A DNA stretch of 64,000 nt from Lachnospiraceae bacterium (GTDB lineage Bacteria; Bacillota; Clostridia; Lachnospirales; Lachnospiraceae), in assembly GCA_014799465.1 (NCBI GenBank), contig JAAVHZ010000058.1, positions 1-64,000 on the forward strand, given 5' to 3'. Below are positions 52,540 through 61,752 of this stretch, piece by piece. The notes beneath the pieces are model-generated. The model did no database searches and was not told the origin of the DNA. It was given only the letters and a program-made list of their open reading frames with translations. The translations under genes and the position numbers were made by a program. Numbering within the stretch: position 1 is the first letter of the stretch; each line of letters begins with the position of its first letter.

Positions 52540-53904
52540 ATGAAAAATTTAACTTTAAAAAACATAGCCGAAGCATGCGGTGGAATATTATATAATGGAG
52601 AGGGTTTTGAAAATAAAGAAGTGTCTGATGTAACCATAGACAGCAGAAAGGTTACTGAGAACTGTTTGTTCATACCCATAAAAGGAGCGAGGGTTGATGC
52701 CCATGAATTTATACCTGAAGTCTTTGAACAGGGAGCTTTGTGTGTCTTGTCAGAGCATAAGTCAGATATTAGCAAACCATATATACATGTAACATCTACT
52801 CTTAAGGCAATACGTGATATTGCATCATTTTACAGACAACATCTTAATATAAAAGTTATAGGTATTACAGGAAGTGTGGGAAAAACAAGCACAAAAGAAA
52901 TGATTGCATCAGTTCTTGGTGAAAAATATTCGGTTCTTAAGACAGAAGGTAATTTCAATAATGAAATAGGCCTTCCGCTTACCATATTTAGATTACGTGA
53001 AAACCATCAGATAGCGGTACTTGAGATGGGAATAAGCCATTTTGGAGATATGAATGTATTGGCATCAATAGCCAGACCTGATATATGTGTTATTACAAAT
53101 ATAGGACTGTGCCATCTTGAAAATCTTATTGACAGAGATGGTGTTCTTAAAGCTAAAACGGAAATGTTTGAATTTTTACCTGATGATGGACGGATAGTAT
53201 TAAATGGAGATGATGATAAGCTTTCGGCTATAAAACAATATAAAGGTATTGAACCGATATTTTATGGTACAGATGACAGTTTTGCAATATCAGGTAAAAA
53301 GATAACAGCATTAGGATTAAAGGGAACTTTTTTCACAATGAAGTTTGATAATGGAGAAAAGTCAGATGTATATATTCGTGTTCCCGGTCACCATATGGTT
53401 TATAATGCCATGGCTGCCGCAACATTGGGCAGATTATTTAATATGTCACCCGATGAGATTAAAAAAAATATAGAGAAAATCAAAGCTGTCCGTGGAAGAA
53501 ATGATGTAATTGAGACCGGTAAATACACAATAATAGATGACTGCTATAATGCAAATCCGGTATCAACTAAGGCTGCCATAGATGTACTTTCATATGGAAC
53601 CGGAAGAAAAGTCGCCATTCTTGGAGATATGTTCGAACTTGGTGAAAATGAAGATGATATGCACAAAGAAATCGGCAAATATACTGCCAGAAAGAACATA
53701 GACTTAATTATATGTATTGGAAAATTAAGCAAAAATACATATGAATCAGCACTCAGTTCGGGAATTAAAAAGGCTTTTTATTTTGAGACAAAAGAAGAAT
53801 TTTTTAACTCTGAGGAAAATCTTCTTAGTAAAGGTGATAATATACTTGTAAAGGCTTCACATGGTATGGAATTTAAAAGCATTGTGGAATTTTTGAAGAA
53901 ATAA
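52540..53904 (+). CDS. murF: UDP-MurNAc-tripeptide--D-Ala-D-Ala ligase
   Basis: 454 aa. Adds D-Ala-D-Ala to UDP-MurNAc-tripeptide, the last cytosolic step of the peptidoglycan precursor. Residues about 1-100 are the substrate-binding domain (VTIDSRKVTENCLFIPIKG), then the ATP-binding P-loop GITGSVGKTSTKE, LEMGISHFGDM (catalytic Glu region), NIGLCHLENL, and the C-terminal domain with IDDCYNANPVS and LGDMFELGE. Normal size. In this window the third residue of the stem peptide would be DAP or lysine (lysA nearby). Confidence 0.95.
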   Translation: MKNLTLKNIAEACGGILYNGEGFENKEVSDVTIDSRKVTENCLFIPIKGARVDAHEFIPEVFEQGALCVLSEHKSDISKPYIHVTSTLKAIRDIASFYRQHLNIKVIGITGSVGKTSTKEMIASVLGEKYSVLKTEGNFNNEIGLPLTIFRLRENHQIAVLEMGISHFGDMNVLASIARPDICVITNIGLCHLENLIDRDGVLKAKTEMFEFLPDDGRIVLNGDDDKLSAIKQYKGIEPIFYGTDDSFAISGKKITALGLKGTFFTMKFDNGEKSDVYIRVPGHHMVYNAMAAATLGRLFNMSPDEIKKNIEKIKAVRGRNDVIETGKYTIIDDCYNANPVSTKAAIDVLSYGTGRKVAILGDMFELGENEDDMHKEIGKYTARKNIDLIICIGKLSKNTYESALSSGIKKAFYFETKEEFFNSEENLLSKGDNILVKASHGMEFKSIVEFLKK

Positions 53905-53938
53905 ATTCAAAAAAGTGTGGTAACAATATACAAAATCA

Positions 53939-53967
53939 TTGTGTGATAGATTATTATGTTGTATAAT
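53939..53967 (+). promoter_or_regulatory. Promoter of the soluble MCP gene
   Basis: TTGTGT (53939-53944), 17-base spacer, TATAAT (53962-53967). It predicts transcription from about 53974, which rules out the upstream in-frame start at 53939. Confidence 0.65.
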
Positions 53968-54031
53968 ATATACAAATAGGATTCGTATGTCTAAATCGAA
54001 TCAAAAATTAGTGAAAGTTGAGGATATGCAT

Positions 54032-54943
54032 ATGATTAAGTTTGATTCAGAGCAGCAGATTGATTTATCAGTATTAGATGTAGAGGACATTGTTAATAAA
54101 TCTTTATTACAGAATTTTTTAGAAAACTATGCATCAAGCGTTGGACTTGCAATTACGGCAGTCAGCAGAAATGGTGAAAGGATAGTTAATGGATGTATCA
54201 GCAGTGATACAGTTGTAGATAATCCGGTAACAATAAGCAGAATACTTGACACATTAAAAAACAGATCAAATACATATTCAGAAACAACATCTTCTGGTAC
54301 ATATTTATTTGCTATTCCATTTATGATAAAAGACTATGTTTTGGGAGCAGTTATAGGTGAACAGTTACCTGATGTTAATATTAATATAAAATCAGCTATT
54401 ACTGTTATTGAAATATTTATCTCCTCAATTATTAGTTCAGGATACAACAAAATTGAAGTAGAAGCACTGTCTTCAAAATTAGCTGAAAATTTCATTCAGA
54501 TATCTACAACTTTGGAAGATCTTGCTCTATCTGCACAGAATATCACTGAGCAGCAGCAATCTCTTGGTGAAGACATTTCAAAGATAGAATCAGTTACCTC
54601 TGAAATAGCAGATATTACCGGCTCAATAAATAAGCTTGCAGATAAAACTATGATGCTCGGTCTTAATGCTTCAATCGAAGCTGCAAGACTTGGTAATGAT
54701 GGAAGAGGATTCGCAGTAGTAGCAACTCAGATTCGTGAACTTTCTGATTCATCAAGAAAAACTTCCGATTATATTAATAAATTGAACAATCAAATTAATG
54801 AGTATGTAATATCAACAATATCTAACTCACGTGAATCGTTAAAGACAACAGAAGACCAGTCGGCTGCAATGCAGGAATTATCAGCAACTATTCAGACAAT
54901 GGTGGCAGTGGCACAGTCGTTAAAAGATATGACAGCAGAATAG
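54032..54943 (+). CDS. Soluble methyl-accepting chemotaxis-type protein with PocR-like sensor
   Basis: 303 aa, no membrane segment. The N-terminal half (about 1-150) resembles the PocR/PAS-like ligand domain (FLENYASSVGLAITAVSRNG, YLFAIPFMIKDYVLGAVIGEQ); the C-terminal half is a methyl-accepting signalling hairpin with the tip sequence LGLNASIEAARLGNDGRGFA and VVATQIRELSDSSRKTSDYI. It would sense an internal signal and report to CheA/CheW or CheV. The likely start is ATG 54032 after GAGG (54020-54023); 53987 is another option. It is followed by a strong terminator. Confidence 0.85.
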   Translation: MIKFDSEQQIDLSVLDVEDIVNKSLLQNFLENYASSVGLAITAVSRNGERIVNGCISSDTVVDNPVTISRILDTLKNRSNTYSETTSSGTYLFAIPFMIKDYVLGAVIGEQLPDVNINIKSAITVIEIFISSIISSGYNKIEVEALSSKLAENFIQISTTLEDLALSAQNITEQQQSLGEDISKIESVTSEIADITGSINKLADKTMMLGLNASIEAARLGNDGRGFAVVATQIRELSDSSRKTSDYINKLNNQINEYVISTISNSRESLKTTEDQSAAMQELSATIQTMVAVAQSLKDMTAE

Positions 54944-54960
54944 TTTGTTTCTTAGTAAAT

Positions 54961-55011
54961 AAATGCTCCTTTTTGTTAATATTTAACATTCTTAACAAAA
55001 AGGAGCATTTT
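54961..55011 (+). terminator. Bidirectional terminator between MCP and lysC
   Basis: A perfect 19-bp stem (54961-54979 with 54992-55010) is T-rich at both ends, so it stops both the MCP gene (+) and lysC (-). Confidence 0.9.
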
Positions 55012-55043
55012 AATATATTATTATCTATAATGACAAAAAGAAC

Positions 55044-56363
55044 TTACACACGTGCGGTAACGAAAATATCATAAATGGCAGTCAGTGCCTTTTCAAAATC
55101 TTCATCCTTTACACCAATAATTATATTAAGCTCGCTGGAACCCTGATCAATCATTTTAACATTTACATGGGCATGGGCAAGAGCTGAAAATATTCTTCCG
55201 GCAGTACCACGTGTAGATTTCATTCCACGACCCACAACAGCTATAAGTGCAATATCAGATTCAATTTCAATGGAATCCGGCTGTGTGTTTCTGTGTATTC
55301 CTGCCAGTACTTCCTGCTCGGTCTTTTCAAACTCAGACTGCTGGACAATTATGCTCATGGTATCTATACCGGATGGCATATGCTCAAATGAAAGACCATT
55401 TTTCTCAAATACTTCCAAAATTTTACGTCCAAATCCCAACTCTAAGTTCATCATGTCTTTTTCAATGCTTACAGCAGTAAATCCACGCTTTCCTGCAATT
55501 CCTGTAATAGTATAATCAGGCTTTTTAGATGTACTTTCCACAATCATTGTTCCTTCATCATCAGGAGCATTTGTATTCTTAATATTGATAGGAATACCTT
55601 CTTTACGAACAGGGAATATAGCATCTTCATGCAATACTGTTGCACCCATGTAAGATAACTCACGTAATTCTTTGTAAGTAATGGTTTTTATAACTTTTGG
55701 ATTGTCTATAACACGAGGGTCTGCAATAAGGAAACCTGATACATCTGTCCAGTTCTCATATAAATCTGCCCTTACAGCTTTGGCAACTATTGAACCCGTT
55801 ACATCAGAACCGCCTCTTGAAAAGGTTTTAATAGTATCATTTGGCATTGAACCATAAAATCCCGGTATAACTGCATTTTCAACATTTTCAAGACGTGCAG
55901 CAAGTATTTCATTTGTCCTGTCTGCATCAAAACTGCCGTTATCATCAAAGAAAATAACCTCGGCAGCATCTATAAATTCGTATCCCAGATAATCTGCAAG
56001 AACCATACCATTTAAATGTTCTCCTCTTGAAGCTGCATAATCACGTCCTGCTTTACCTATAAAACAAGCTTCCATAATATCAAATTCTTTTTCAAGATTA
56101 ATGGAAAGTCCTAGTTCACTTATAATTTCATTATATCTGTCTTTAATTTTCTGAAGTATAGATTTATAATCTTTTCCTTTAGAAGCAGCAGCATAACATT
56201 CATAAAGCATATCAGTAACCTTAGTATCATCATCAAATCTTTTTCCCGGAGCAGAAGGTACCACAAATCTTCTTGCCTCATCAGCATGAATAATATCAGC
56301 TACTTTTTTAAACTGTTCAGCACTGGCAAGCGAACTGCCTCCAAATTTAACTACTTTAACCAT
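55044..56363 (-). CDS. lysC: Aspartate kinase
   Basis: 439 aa, reverse strand. First step of lysine, threonine, methionine and DAP synthesis: phosphorylates aspartate. VKFGGSSLASAEQF at the N-terminus, SRGGSDVTGSIVAKA, and FLIADPRVIDNPKVIKTITYKEL mark the kinase domain (about 1-290). The C-terminus has two ACT domains (ITGIAGKRGFTAVSIEKD; IALIAVVGRGMKSTRGTAG), which should bind lysine or another end-product as inhibitor. RBS TGGAGAA lies before the ATG on its strand. Confidence 0.95.
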   Translation of the reverse strand: MVKVVKFGGSSLASAEQFKKVADIIHADEARRFVVPSAPGKRFDDDTKVTDMLYECYAAASKGKDYKSILQKIKDRYNEIISELGLSINLEKEFDIMEACFIGKAGRDYAASRGEHLNGMVLADYLGYEFIDAAEVIFFDDNGSFDADRTNEILAARLENVENAVIPGFYGSMPNDTIKTFSRGGSDVTGSIVAKAVRADLYENWTDVSGFLIADPRVIDNPKVIKTITYKELRELSYMGATVLHEDAIFPVRKEGIPINIKNTNAPDDEGTMIVESTSKKPDYTITGIAGKRGFTAVSIEKDMMNLELGFGRKILEVFEKNGLSFEHMPSGIDTMSIIVQQSEFEKTEQEVLAGIHRNTQPDSIEIESDIALIAVVGRGMKSTRGTAGRIFSALAHAHVNVKMIDQGSSELNIIIGVKDEDFEKALTAIYDIFVTARV

Positions 56364-56405
56364 AACATATATTCTCCATCTCTTTTTTTATTCTCATAAG
56401 CAATT

Positions 56406-56435
56406 ATTATACAAAAGCTGATATACTAATTTCAA
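56406..56435 (-). promoter_or_regulatory. Promoter of lysC
   Basis: On the reverse strand: TTGAAA (56430-56435), 18-base spacer, TATAAT (56406-56411). No lysine riboswitch is evident; only about 43 bases separate it from ATG 56363. Confidence 0.7.
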
Positions 56436-56571
56436 GAGTTTTTTTTAAAAAAAGTAAAAAATATTACATTTTATTTCCAGTGTATTATCAAAATAAATCC
56501 ATATAATATCTGTGTAACATCAAAACAAACATTTGTATACGCCGTTATACGACGGCGGAATGGAGGAAATT

Positions 56572-56778
56572 ATGACAAATTCTAGTTCTAATTCAATGTC
56601 AGTCCCTGAAGCGAAGAGTGCCATGAACCGTTTTAAGATGGAGGTTGCAAATGAACTTGGTGTTCCTTTAAGTGATGGCTATAATGGTAACCTTACTTCT
56701 GCACAGAATGGTTCTGTAGGCGGATATATGGTTAAGAAAATGATTGAAGCCCAGGAAAGACAGATGGCAGGTAAATAA
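56572..56778 (+). CDS. Alpha/beta-type small acid-soluble spore protein
   Basis: 68 aa. Coats spore DNA and protects it from UV and chemicals. SVPEAKSAMNRFKMEVANEL is the N-terminal helix with the cleavage region near E-hydrophobic pairs, and the C-terminal block is GGYMVKKMIEAQERQMAG; the classical GNLTSAQNGSVGG is the conserved core. ATG 56572 follows TGGAGGA at 56561-56567; the longer frame overlaps a small inverted repeat, CGCCGT/ACGGCG (56541-56556), just upstream. It is the clearest proof of sporulation in the window. The forespore sigma-G promoter could not be confirmed. Confidence 0.93.
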   Translation: MTNSSSNSMSVPEAKSAMNRFKMEVANELGVPLSDGYNGNLTSAQNGSVGGYMVKKMIEAQERQMAGK

Positions 56779-56799
56779 TAAATAGCCATTACAAAAAGT

Positions 56800-56844
56800 G
56801 AAATGCATCGGAAAATTTCCACCGGAAAATTTCCGGTGCATTTC
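56800..56844 (+). terminator. Terminator-like stem after SASP
   Basis: GAAATGCATCGGAAA (56800-56814) pairs with TTTCCGGTGCATTTC (56830-56844), one wobble. There is no strong T-run after it. The segment CGGAAAATTTCC is repeated inside it. Confidence 0.65.
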
Positions 56845-56848
56845 TACA

Positions 56849-56886
56849 TTACAGAAAAATTCTTACAGAAAAATTCTTACAGAATT
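56849..56886. repeat. 14-base tandem repeat at the end of the exonuclease gene
   Basis: TTACAGAAAAATTC is present at 56849-56862 and again at 56863-56876, with a partial third copy (TTACAGAATT) from 56877, which is also the stop codon region of the reverse-strand gene. Probably slippage. Confidence 0.7.
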
Positions 56887-57971
56887 GAAAATATTGATTT
56901 TATATATGATTCAGCAAAGTTATCATCTTGAATAAGTTCTTCAGAGTACAATATATAACTTATCTTATCTTTATAATCTTTTTTGAATATTTTATAGTTA
57001 TCAATAGAAAATGATGGTAAAAAAATTCCATGCTTTTTTATATAACAATTAGAAGCTGCTGCCTGTTCTCTATATTTTTTATCTACATATGAAGCAACAC
57101 TTTTGTGTATGGCCATATCTTCAATTGGAAGGTAGTAGTAGTTTTTGTAATCTTTAAAAAAATACTTAAGTTCACCGCTTACTGCCTTTATGGAAATGAA
57201 TAGAGTATTTCCTGATAATTTAAAATAAACACCATCTATATTAAATGAAAATGGTGTTATTACATTTTCATCAAAAATTAATCTGATATTCAATTCGAAT
57301 CCATTATTTCCGTCCAGCATTATGTATTCATTCAAATCAATGTAATAATCCTTATAATTGCCCTTTAGAATATTTATATATTGAAGAATTGGTGTTATAA
57401 GTATCAAGCCTTTTATATCATCATGATTATGGCATAATAAAAGCTGTTCATTATCCGGATTTTGATTTTTTACATAGTTTTTATATATAGAAATAAGCTG
57501 CCCTCCATCCATTTCATCCATTCGGTTTATACCTAAAAACGTTTCAATTGATTTTTGTTTAATATTTTCAAGTGGAAATATATGTCTGTATTGTGAAATT
57601 TTTTTATAAATGTCTAAGCTTTTAATATTGTCAAAAGGTGAAGTGTCTATATGGTATTTTCTACATTTTTCTCTTATAAATGGAATATCAAACCCCTCAC
57701 CGTTATAATGAACTAAAATATTATAATTTTTAATATAATTAAAAAATGCTTCAATAAGTTTAATCTCGTCACCACTGTTTTCAGCCAGATATTGTTTTAT
57801 AATCCATATATCTGATGATAAATATGCGATTCCAATCATATATAAATCGCAGCTTTTAGCTGAAAATCCGGTAGTCTCTATGTCAAAAAACAATAAATCT
57901 TCTTTATTCATATTTTCGCCGGGAATCATAATGTCTGATTTATATTTAAAATCTGATTCTAATATTTTCAT
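56877..57971 (-). CDS. YprB-like RNase H-fold exonuclease
   Basis: 364 aa, reverse strand. Predicted 3'-5' exonuclease of the RNase_H_2 (COG3359, B. subtilis YprB) group. The DEDD-type residues are visible: FFDIETTGF (Asp30, Glu32), LVHYNGEGFDIPFI (Asp) and CHNHDDIKGLI (Asp). The C-terminal 170 residues are unassigned. Substrate and role unknown; likely nucleic-acid processing. It lies between lysC/SASP and the rnf operon with its own transcription. Confidence 0.82.
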   Translation of the reverse strand: MKILESDFKYKSDIMIPGENMNKEDLLFFDIETTGFSAKSCDLYMIGIAYLSSDIWIIKQYLAENSGDEIKLIEAFFNYIKNYNILVHYNGEGFDIPFIREKCRKYHIDTSPFDNIKSLDIYKKISQYRHIFPLENIKQKSIETFLGINRMDEMDGGQLISIYKNYVKNQNPDNEQLLLCHNHDDIKGLILITPILQYINILKGNYKDYYIDLNEYIMLDGNNGFELNIRLIFDENVITPFSFNIDGVYFKLSGNTLFISIKAVSGELKYFFKDYKNYYYLPIEDMAIHKSVASYVDKKYREQAAASNCYIKKHGIFLPSFSIDNYKIFKKDYKDKISYILYSEELIQDDNFAESYIKSIFSIL

Positions 57972-58084
57972 ATATACATATTCCTTTCAAAATTTAAGTA
58001 TATTTTACCATAATTACCTGAATTTATGTTAATATTTTAGAACCTGAACTTAGTTAAAAAAGATAATTATGATGTAAAAACACG

Positions 58085-58113
58085 TTGTATTTTGTCTGAT
58101 TTTGTATTAGAAT
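58085..58113 (+). promoter_or_regulatory. Promoter of the rnf operon
   Basis: TTGTAT (58085-58090), 17-base spacer, TAGAAT (58108-58113). A second, weaker candidate, TTGTCA (58148-58153), lies closer to the gene. The start of rnfC is at 58195. Confidence 0.55.
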
Positions 58114-58194
58114 ATTCTTATTGTTTTAGGCATTAAGATATGATACTTGTCATATATTATGTCAGTAAATTCTAATAGAAAAGAGGGATAAAAT

Positions 58195-59514
58195 ATGTCT
58201 ATCTTGACATTCAAAGGTGGGGTTCATCCCTATGATGGTAAAGAGCTGTCAAAAGATGAGCCAATTGTTGAATATAATCCCCAGGGTGAAATCGCAATAG
58301 CTGTTTCACAGCATATCGGTGCACCTGCGACCCCTATTGTAAATGTTGGTGATAATGTGAAAGTAGGGCAGAAGATTGCAGAAGCCGCAGGTTTTATTTC
58401 AGCAAATGTACATTCTTCCGTATCTGGTACAGTTAAAGCTATTGAGCCTAGATTTATGGCAAATGGCACAAAAGTAAACTGTATCATAATTGAAAATGAC
58501 AACAATTATGAAGAGGTTGACTATAAAAAACCTAAACCGCTTTCAGAATTGTCAAAATCAGAAATTCGTGACCTTGTAAAAGAGGCAGGAGTAGTAGGTA
58601 TGGGTGGAGCATGCTTTCCTACTAATGTAAAGCTTTCACCTAAAAATGAAGATGAGATTGATTTTGTTATTGTAAACGGTGCTGAATGTGAGCCTTATCT
58701 TACATCAGATTACCGCAGGATGATAGAACATCCGGAGATTCTGATTGAGGGACTTAAAGTAAGCCTTTCTCTGTTTCCAAATGCAAAAGGTATTATAGGT
58801 ATAGAGGATAATAAACCTGAGGCAATTAAAAAATTAAAGGAGCTTGTTAAGGACGAGCCAAGAATTGAAGTAAAGCCTCTGTATACAAAATATCCACAAG
58901 GTGCTGAGCGTATGCTTATATATGCAGTTACAGGAAGAAAGATCAACTCTTCAATGCTTCCTGCCGATGCCGGATGTGTTGTGGATAATGTAGATACAAT
59001 GTTTGCAATATATGAAGCCGTTACTAACGGAAAACCATTGATAAGCAGAGTTATTACAGTTACAGGAGATGCCATTACAAATCCTAAAAATTTTCTTGTA
59101 AGAATCGGTACTAACCAAAATGAACTGATAGAAGCAGCAGGAGGTTTTAAATCACAACCTGAAAAAGTAATATCAGGAGGACCAATGATGGGTATCGCCA
59201 TGTCAAGTCTTGATGTTCCTGTATTAAAAGGTTCTTCTGCACTGTTATGCATGCAGCATGATGAAGTATCAGCAGCAGAAGAAGGTAATTGTATTAATTG
59301 TGGCCGCTGTGCGGATGTCTGTCCCGGACATATACTGCCTTCAAGACTTGCAAAGCTTGCATCAAGAGGTGATATGGAAGGATTTGAGAAGATGAACGGA
59401 TTAGAATGTTGTGAGTGTGGATGTTGTTCATTTATCTGTCCTGCAAAACGAAATTTAACCCAGGCAATAAAGTCAATGCGTAAAGAAGTTCTGGCAAGTA
59501 AGAAGAAAAAGTAG
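58195..59514 (+). CDS. rnfC: Rnf electron transport complex subunit C
   Basis: 439-aa soluble subunit that accepts electrons from NADH or passes them to it. N-terminal SLBB/biotinyl-like segment (FKGGVHPYDGKELS), Rossmann region (VVGMGGACFPTNVK for NADH/FMN), then two [4Fe-4S] motifs near residues 362-415 (CINCGRCADVCPG and CCECGCCSFICPA). First gene of the six-gene operon. RBS AAGAGGG at 58180-58186. The Rnf complex couples reduced ferredoxin:NAD+ oxidoreduction to Na+ or H+ pumping. Confidence 0.95.
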   Translation: MSILTFKGGVHPYDGKELSKDEPIVEYNPQGEIAIAVSQHIGAPATPIVNVGDNVKVGQKIAEAAGFISANVHSSVSGTVKAIEPRFMANGTKVNCIIIENDNNYEEVDYKKPKPLSELSKSEIRDLVKEAGVVGMGGACFPTNVKLSPKNEDEIDFVIVNGAECEPYLTSDYRRMIEHPEILIEGLKVSLSLFPNAKGIIGIEDNKPEAIKKLKELVKDEPRIEVKPLYTKYPQGAERMLIYAVTGRKINSSMLPADAGCVVDNVDTMFAIYEAVTNGKPLISRVITVTGDAITNPKNFLVRIGTNQNELIEAAGGFKSQPEKVISGGPMMGIAMSSLDVPVLKGSSALLCMQHDEVSAAEEGNCINCGRCADVCPGHILPSRLAKLASRGDMEGFEKMNGLECCECGCCSFICPAKRNLTQAIKSMRKEVLASKKKK

Positions 59515-59530
59515 AAGCGAGGTGGATAAA

Positions 59531-60472
59531 TTGAATGAATTGTTAAACGTGTCTTCTAATCCTCACGTCAGGGATAAAGGGACAACATCAAGAATAATGC
59601 TTGACGTACTTATTGCACTTCTTCCGGCTTCAATAGTTGGAATCTATGTGTTCGGAATACGTGCGTTAATTCTGATTATTGTTACGGTTGCCGCTGCTGT
59701 AGCTACAGAAGCAATATATCAGAAATTAATGCATCAAAAAGTTACTGTATCTGATTGCAGTGCAGCAGTTACAGGTCTTTTGCTGGCAATGAATTTACCT
59801 GTAAGCCTTCCTATCTGGATGGCTGTACTGGGTGCGGTATTTGCAGTATTGGTTGTTAAACAGCTTTTTGGCGGTCTTGGTCAGAACTTTATGAACCCTG
59901 CACTTGCCGGAAGATGCTTTTTGCTTATATCATTTGGTACGGCAATGACCAATTTCACTTTAGATGGTGTCTCTACGGCTACACCATTAGCAAATATGAA
60001 AAATGGTATTTCAGTAGATGTGCTTAAAATGTTCCTTGGAAATACAGCAGGAACTATTGGTGAGACTTCAGCCGCTGCCATATTAATCGGTGCAATATAT
60101 CTCCTTATAAGAAAGGTTATAAATATAAGGATTCCTATTTCATACATAGGAACATTTGCAGTATTTATAGTGTTATATTCAATAGGAAGCGGAAAAGGCT
60201 TTGACCCACAGTTCCTTGCAGCACATTTATGTGGCGGCGGACTTATGCTTGGTGCGTGGTTTATGGCTACAGATTATGTAACTTCTCCAATAACCAAAAA
60301 GGGACAGATAGTATTTGGTATATGCCTCGGTCTTCTGACCGGAATATTCCGTACTTGTGGAAGTTCGGCAGAGGGTGTATCATATGCCATCGTATTTTGT
60401 AACCTGTTAGTACCTCTGATTGAAAAGGTTACTCTCCCTAAAGCATTTGGAAGGGAGGAAAAGGTTAAATGA
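59531..60472 (+). CDS. rnfD: Rnf electron transport complex subunit D
   Basis: 313 aa, multi-pass membrane subunit carrying covalent FMN. The FMN threonine lies in the DGVSTATPLANM motif; the helices run from about residue 22 to 305 (e.g. GVYFDI-type loops AVLVVKQLFGGLGQNFMNPA). I start at TTG 59531 (MNELLNVSSNPHVRDKG), preceded by GAGGTGG at 59519-59525 and matching the family N-terminus; the in-frame GTG at 59522 would overlap that site. It overlaps rnfG by four bases. Confidence 0.93.
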   Translation: MNELLNVSSNPHVRDKGTTSRIMLDVLIALLPASIVGIYVFGIRALILIIVTVAAAVATEAIYQKLMHQKVTVSDCSAAVTGLLLAMNLPVSLPIWMAVLGAVFAVLVVKQLFGGLGQNFMNPALAGRCFLLISFGTAMTNFTLDGVSTATPLANMKNGISVDVLKMFLGNTAGTIGETSAAAILIGAIYLLIRKVINIRIPISYIGTFAVFIVLYSIGSGKGFDPQFLAAHLCGGGLMLGAWFMATDYVTSPITKKGQIVFGICLGLLTGIFRTCGSSAEGVSYAIVFCNLLVPLIEKVTLPKAFGREEKVK

Positions 60473-61077
60473 AAAACATAATAAAAAATACAATTATATT
60501 ATTTGTAATAACGCTGATAGCAGGTGTTCTTCTTGGTGCGGTATACGAAGTCACTAAAGATGCCCGTGCAGAACAGGAAAGAAAGACTACCGAAAAAGCT
60601 TATAAAACCGTATTTAAAAATGCAGAAACTTTTGATACTGCTGAATATGATAAAGATGGACTTTCAAACTATCTTAAAGAAAATGGATACAGCGAAAGTA
60701 CGGCATATATAAATGATGTTGTAGAAGCAAAATCAAATAGCGGAGAAAGCCTTGGATATGTAATAACGGCAACTGATAAAAACGGTTATGGTGGAGACAT
60801 TACTTTTACACTTGGAATTACATCTGATGGAGTTATTAACGGTATTGCTTTCTTAACTCTTGATGAAACTGCCGGAATGGGTATGAAGGCTAAGGATAAT
60901 GCATTTAAGAGCCAGTTTGAAGGACTTGAAGCTTCAAGTTATGACACTGCTATGGACTCATATCAAAATAACGGAATTGATGCCATATCCGGTGCAACCA
61001 TTACTACAAAAGCTGTAGCAAACGGTGTAAATGCCGGTGTCCTCTGCTTTAAGTATCTGACAGGAGGTGCTGAATAA
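60469..61077 (+). CDS. rnfG: Rnf electron transport complex subunit G
   Basis: 202 aa. One N-terminal membrane helix (about 7-28) anchors an outer FMN-binding domain; the covalent FMN attaches in SGATITT (residues 174-180). GYGGDITFTLGI and LDETAGMGMKA are further family blocks. The ATG overlaps the rnfD stop, and the next gene starts right after its own stop, so the operon is tightly coupled. Confidence 0.94.
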   Translation: MKNIIKNTIILFVITLIAGVLLGAVYEVTKDARAEQERKTTEKAYKTVFKNAETFDTAEYDKDGLSNYLKENGYSESTAYINDVVEAKSNSGESLGYVITATDKNGYGGDITFTLGITSDGVINGIAFLTLDETAGMGMKAKDNAFKSQFEGLEASSYDTAMDSYQNNGIDAISGATITTKAVANGVNAGVLCFKYLTGGAE

Positions 61078-61752
61078 ATGAATAAATGTGTTGAACGTTT
61101 ATATAACGGTATAATAAAGGAAAATCCTACATTTGTACTGATTCTCGGTATGTGTCCGACACTTGCCGTTACCACTTCATTGATAAACGGTGCAGGTATG
61201 GGACTTACAACGACAGTAGTATTGGCATTATCTAATCTGATTATATCACTGCTTAGAAAATTCATTCCTGATGGAGTGAGAATGCCGGCATTTATCGTTA
61301 TAGTTGCAAGTCTGGTAACTATTGTACAATTTATGCTTCAGGCATACCTTCCTACTTTGAATGATGCTTTGGGCATATATATACCTTTAATTGTAGTTAA
61401 CTGTATTATTCTTGGACGTGCGGAATCATATGCATCAAAAAACCCTATCCTTCCTTCTTTATTTGATGGAATCGGTATGGGTCTGGGATTTACTATAGGA
61501 CTTTCATTCCTTGGTGCATTTCGTGAAATTCTCGGTTCTGGTGCTATTGCAGGAGTTCAGTTTATTCCTGATGATTTCTGTATCAGAATATTCGGTCTTG
61601 CACCTGGTGCATTCTTTGTATTGGCAGCACTTATAGCCGTACAGAATAAGATTAGATTAAATCATGGCAAAAAAGTTAAGGAAATAGCTGCATGTAACGG
61701 ACAATGCGGTTCATGTGAAAAGAGCTGTGAGGATAGAAAGGAGGAGGCATAA
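61078..61752 (+). CDS. rnfE: Rnf electron transport complex subunit E
   Basis: 224 aa, about six membrane helices; forms the membrane core with RnfA. NPTFVLILGMCPTLAVTTS at the start and LGRAESYASKNP, GFTIGLSFLGAFREILGSG carry the conserved helix cysteine and arginine. The last 18 residues (CNGQCGSCEKSCEDRKEEA) form a Cys-rich tail (CxxxCxxCxxxC) beyond the membrane core. This tail is unusual and may bind a metal or interact with RnfB. Confidence 0.93.
   Translation: MNKCVERLYNGIIKENPTFVLILGMCPTLAVTTSLINGAGMGLTTTVVLALSNLIISLLRKFIPDGVRMPAFIVIVASLVTIVQFMLQAYLPTLNDALGIYIPLIVVNCIILGRAESYASKNPILPSLFDGIGMGLGFTIGLSFLGAFREILGSGAIAGVQFIPDDFCIRIFGLAPGAFFVLAALIAVQNKIRLNHGKKVKEIAACNGQCGSCEKSCEDRKEEA

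Noticed and set aside
56278-56405. Lysine riboswitch before lysC
   Set aside because: The leader between promoter and ATG is only about 43 bases, too short for the L-box.
56470-56560. Sigma-G promoter for the SASP gene
   Set aside because: TGTATT and CATATAATA are present but only 13 bases apart, unlike the usual 17-18.
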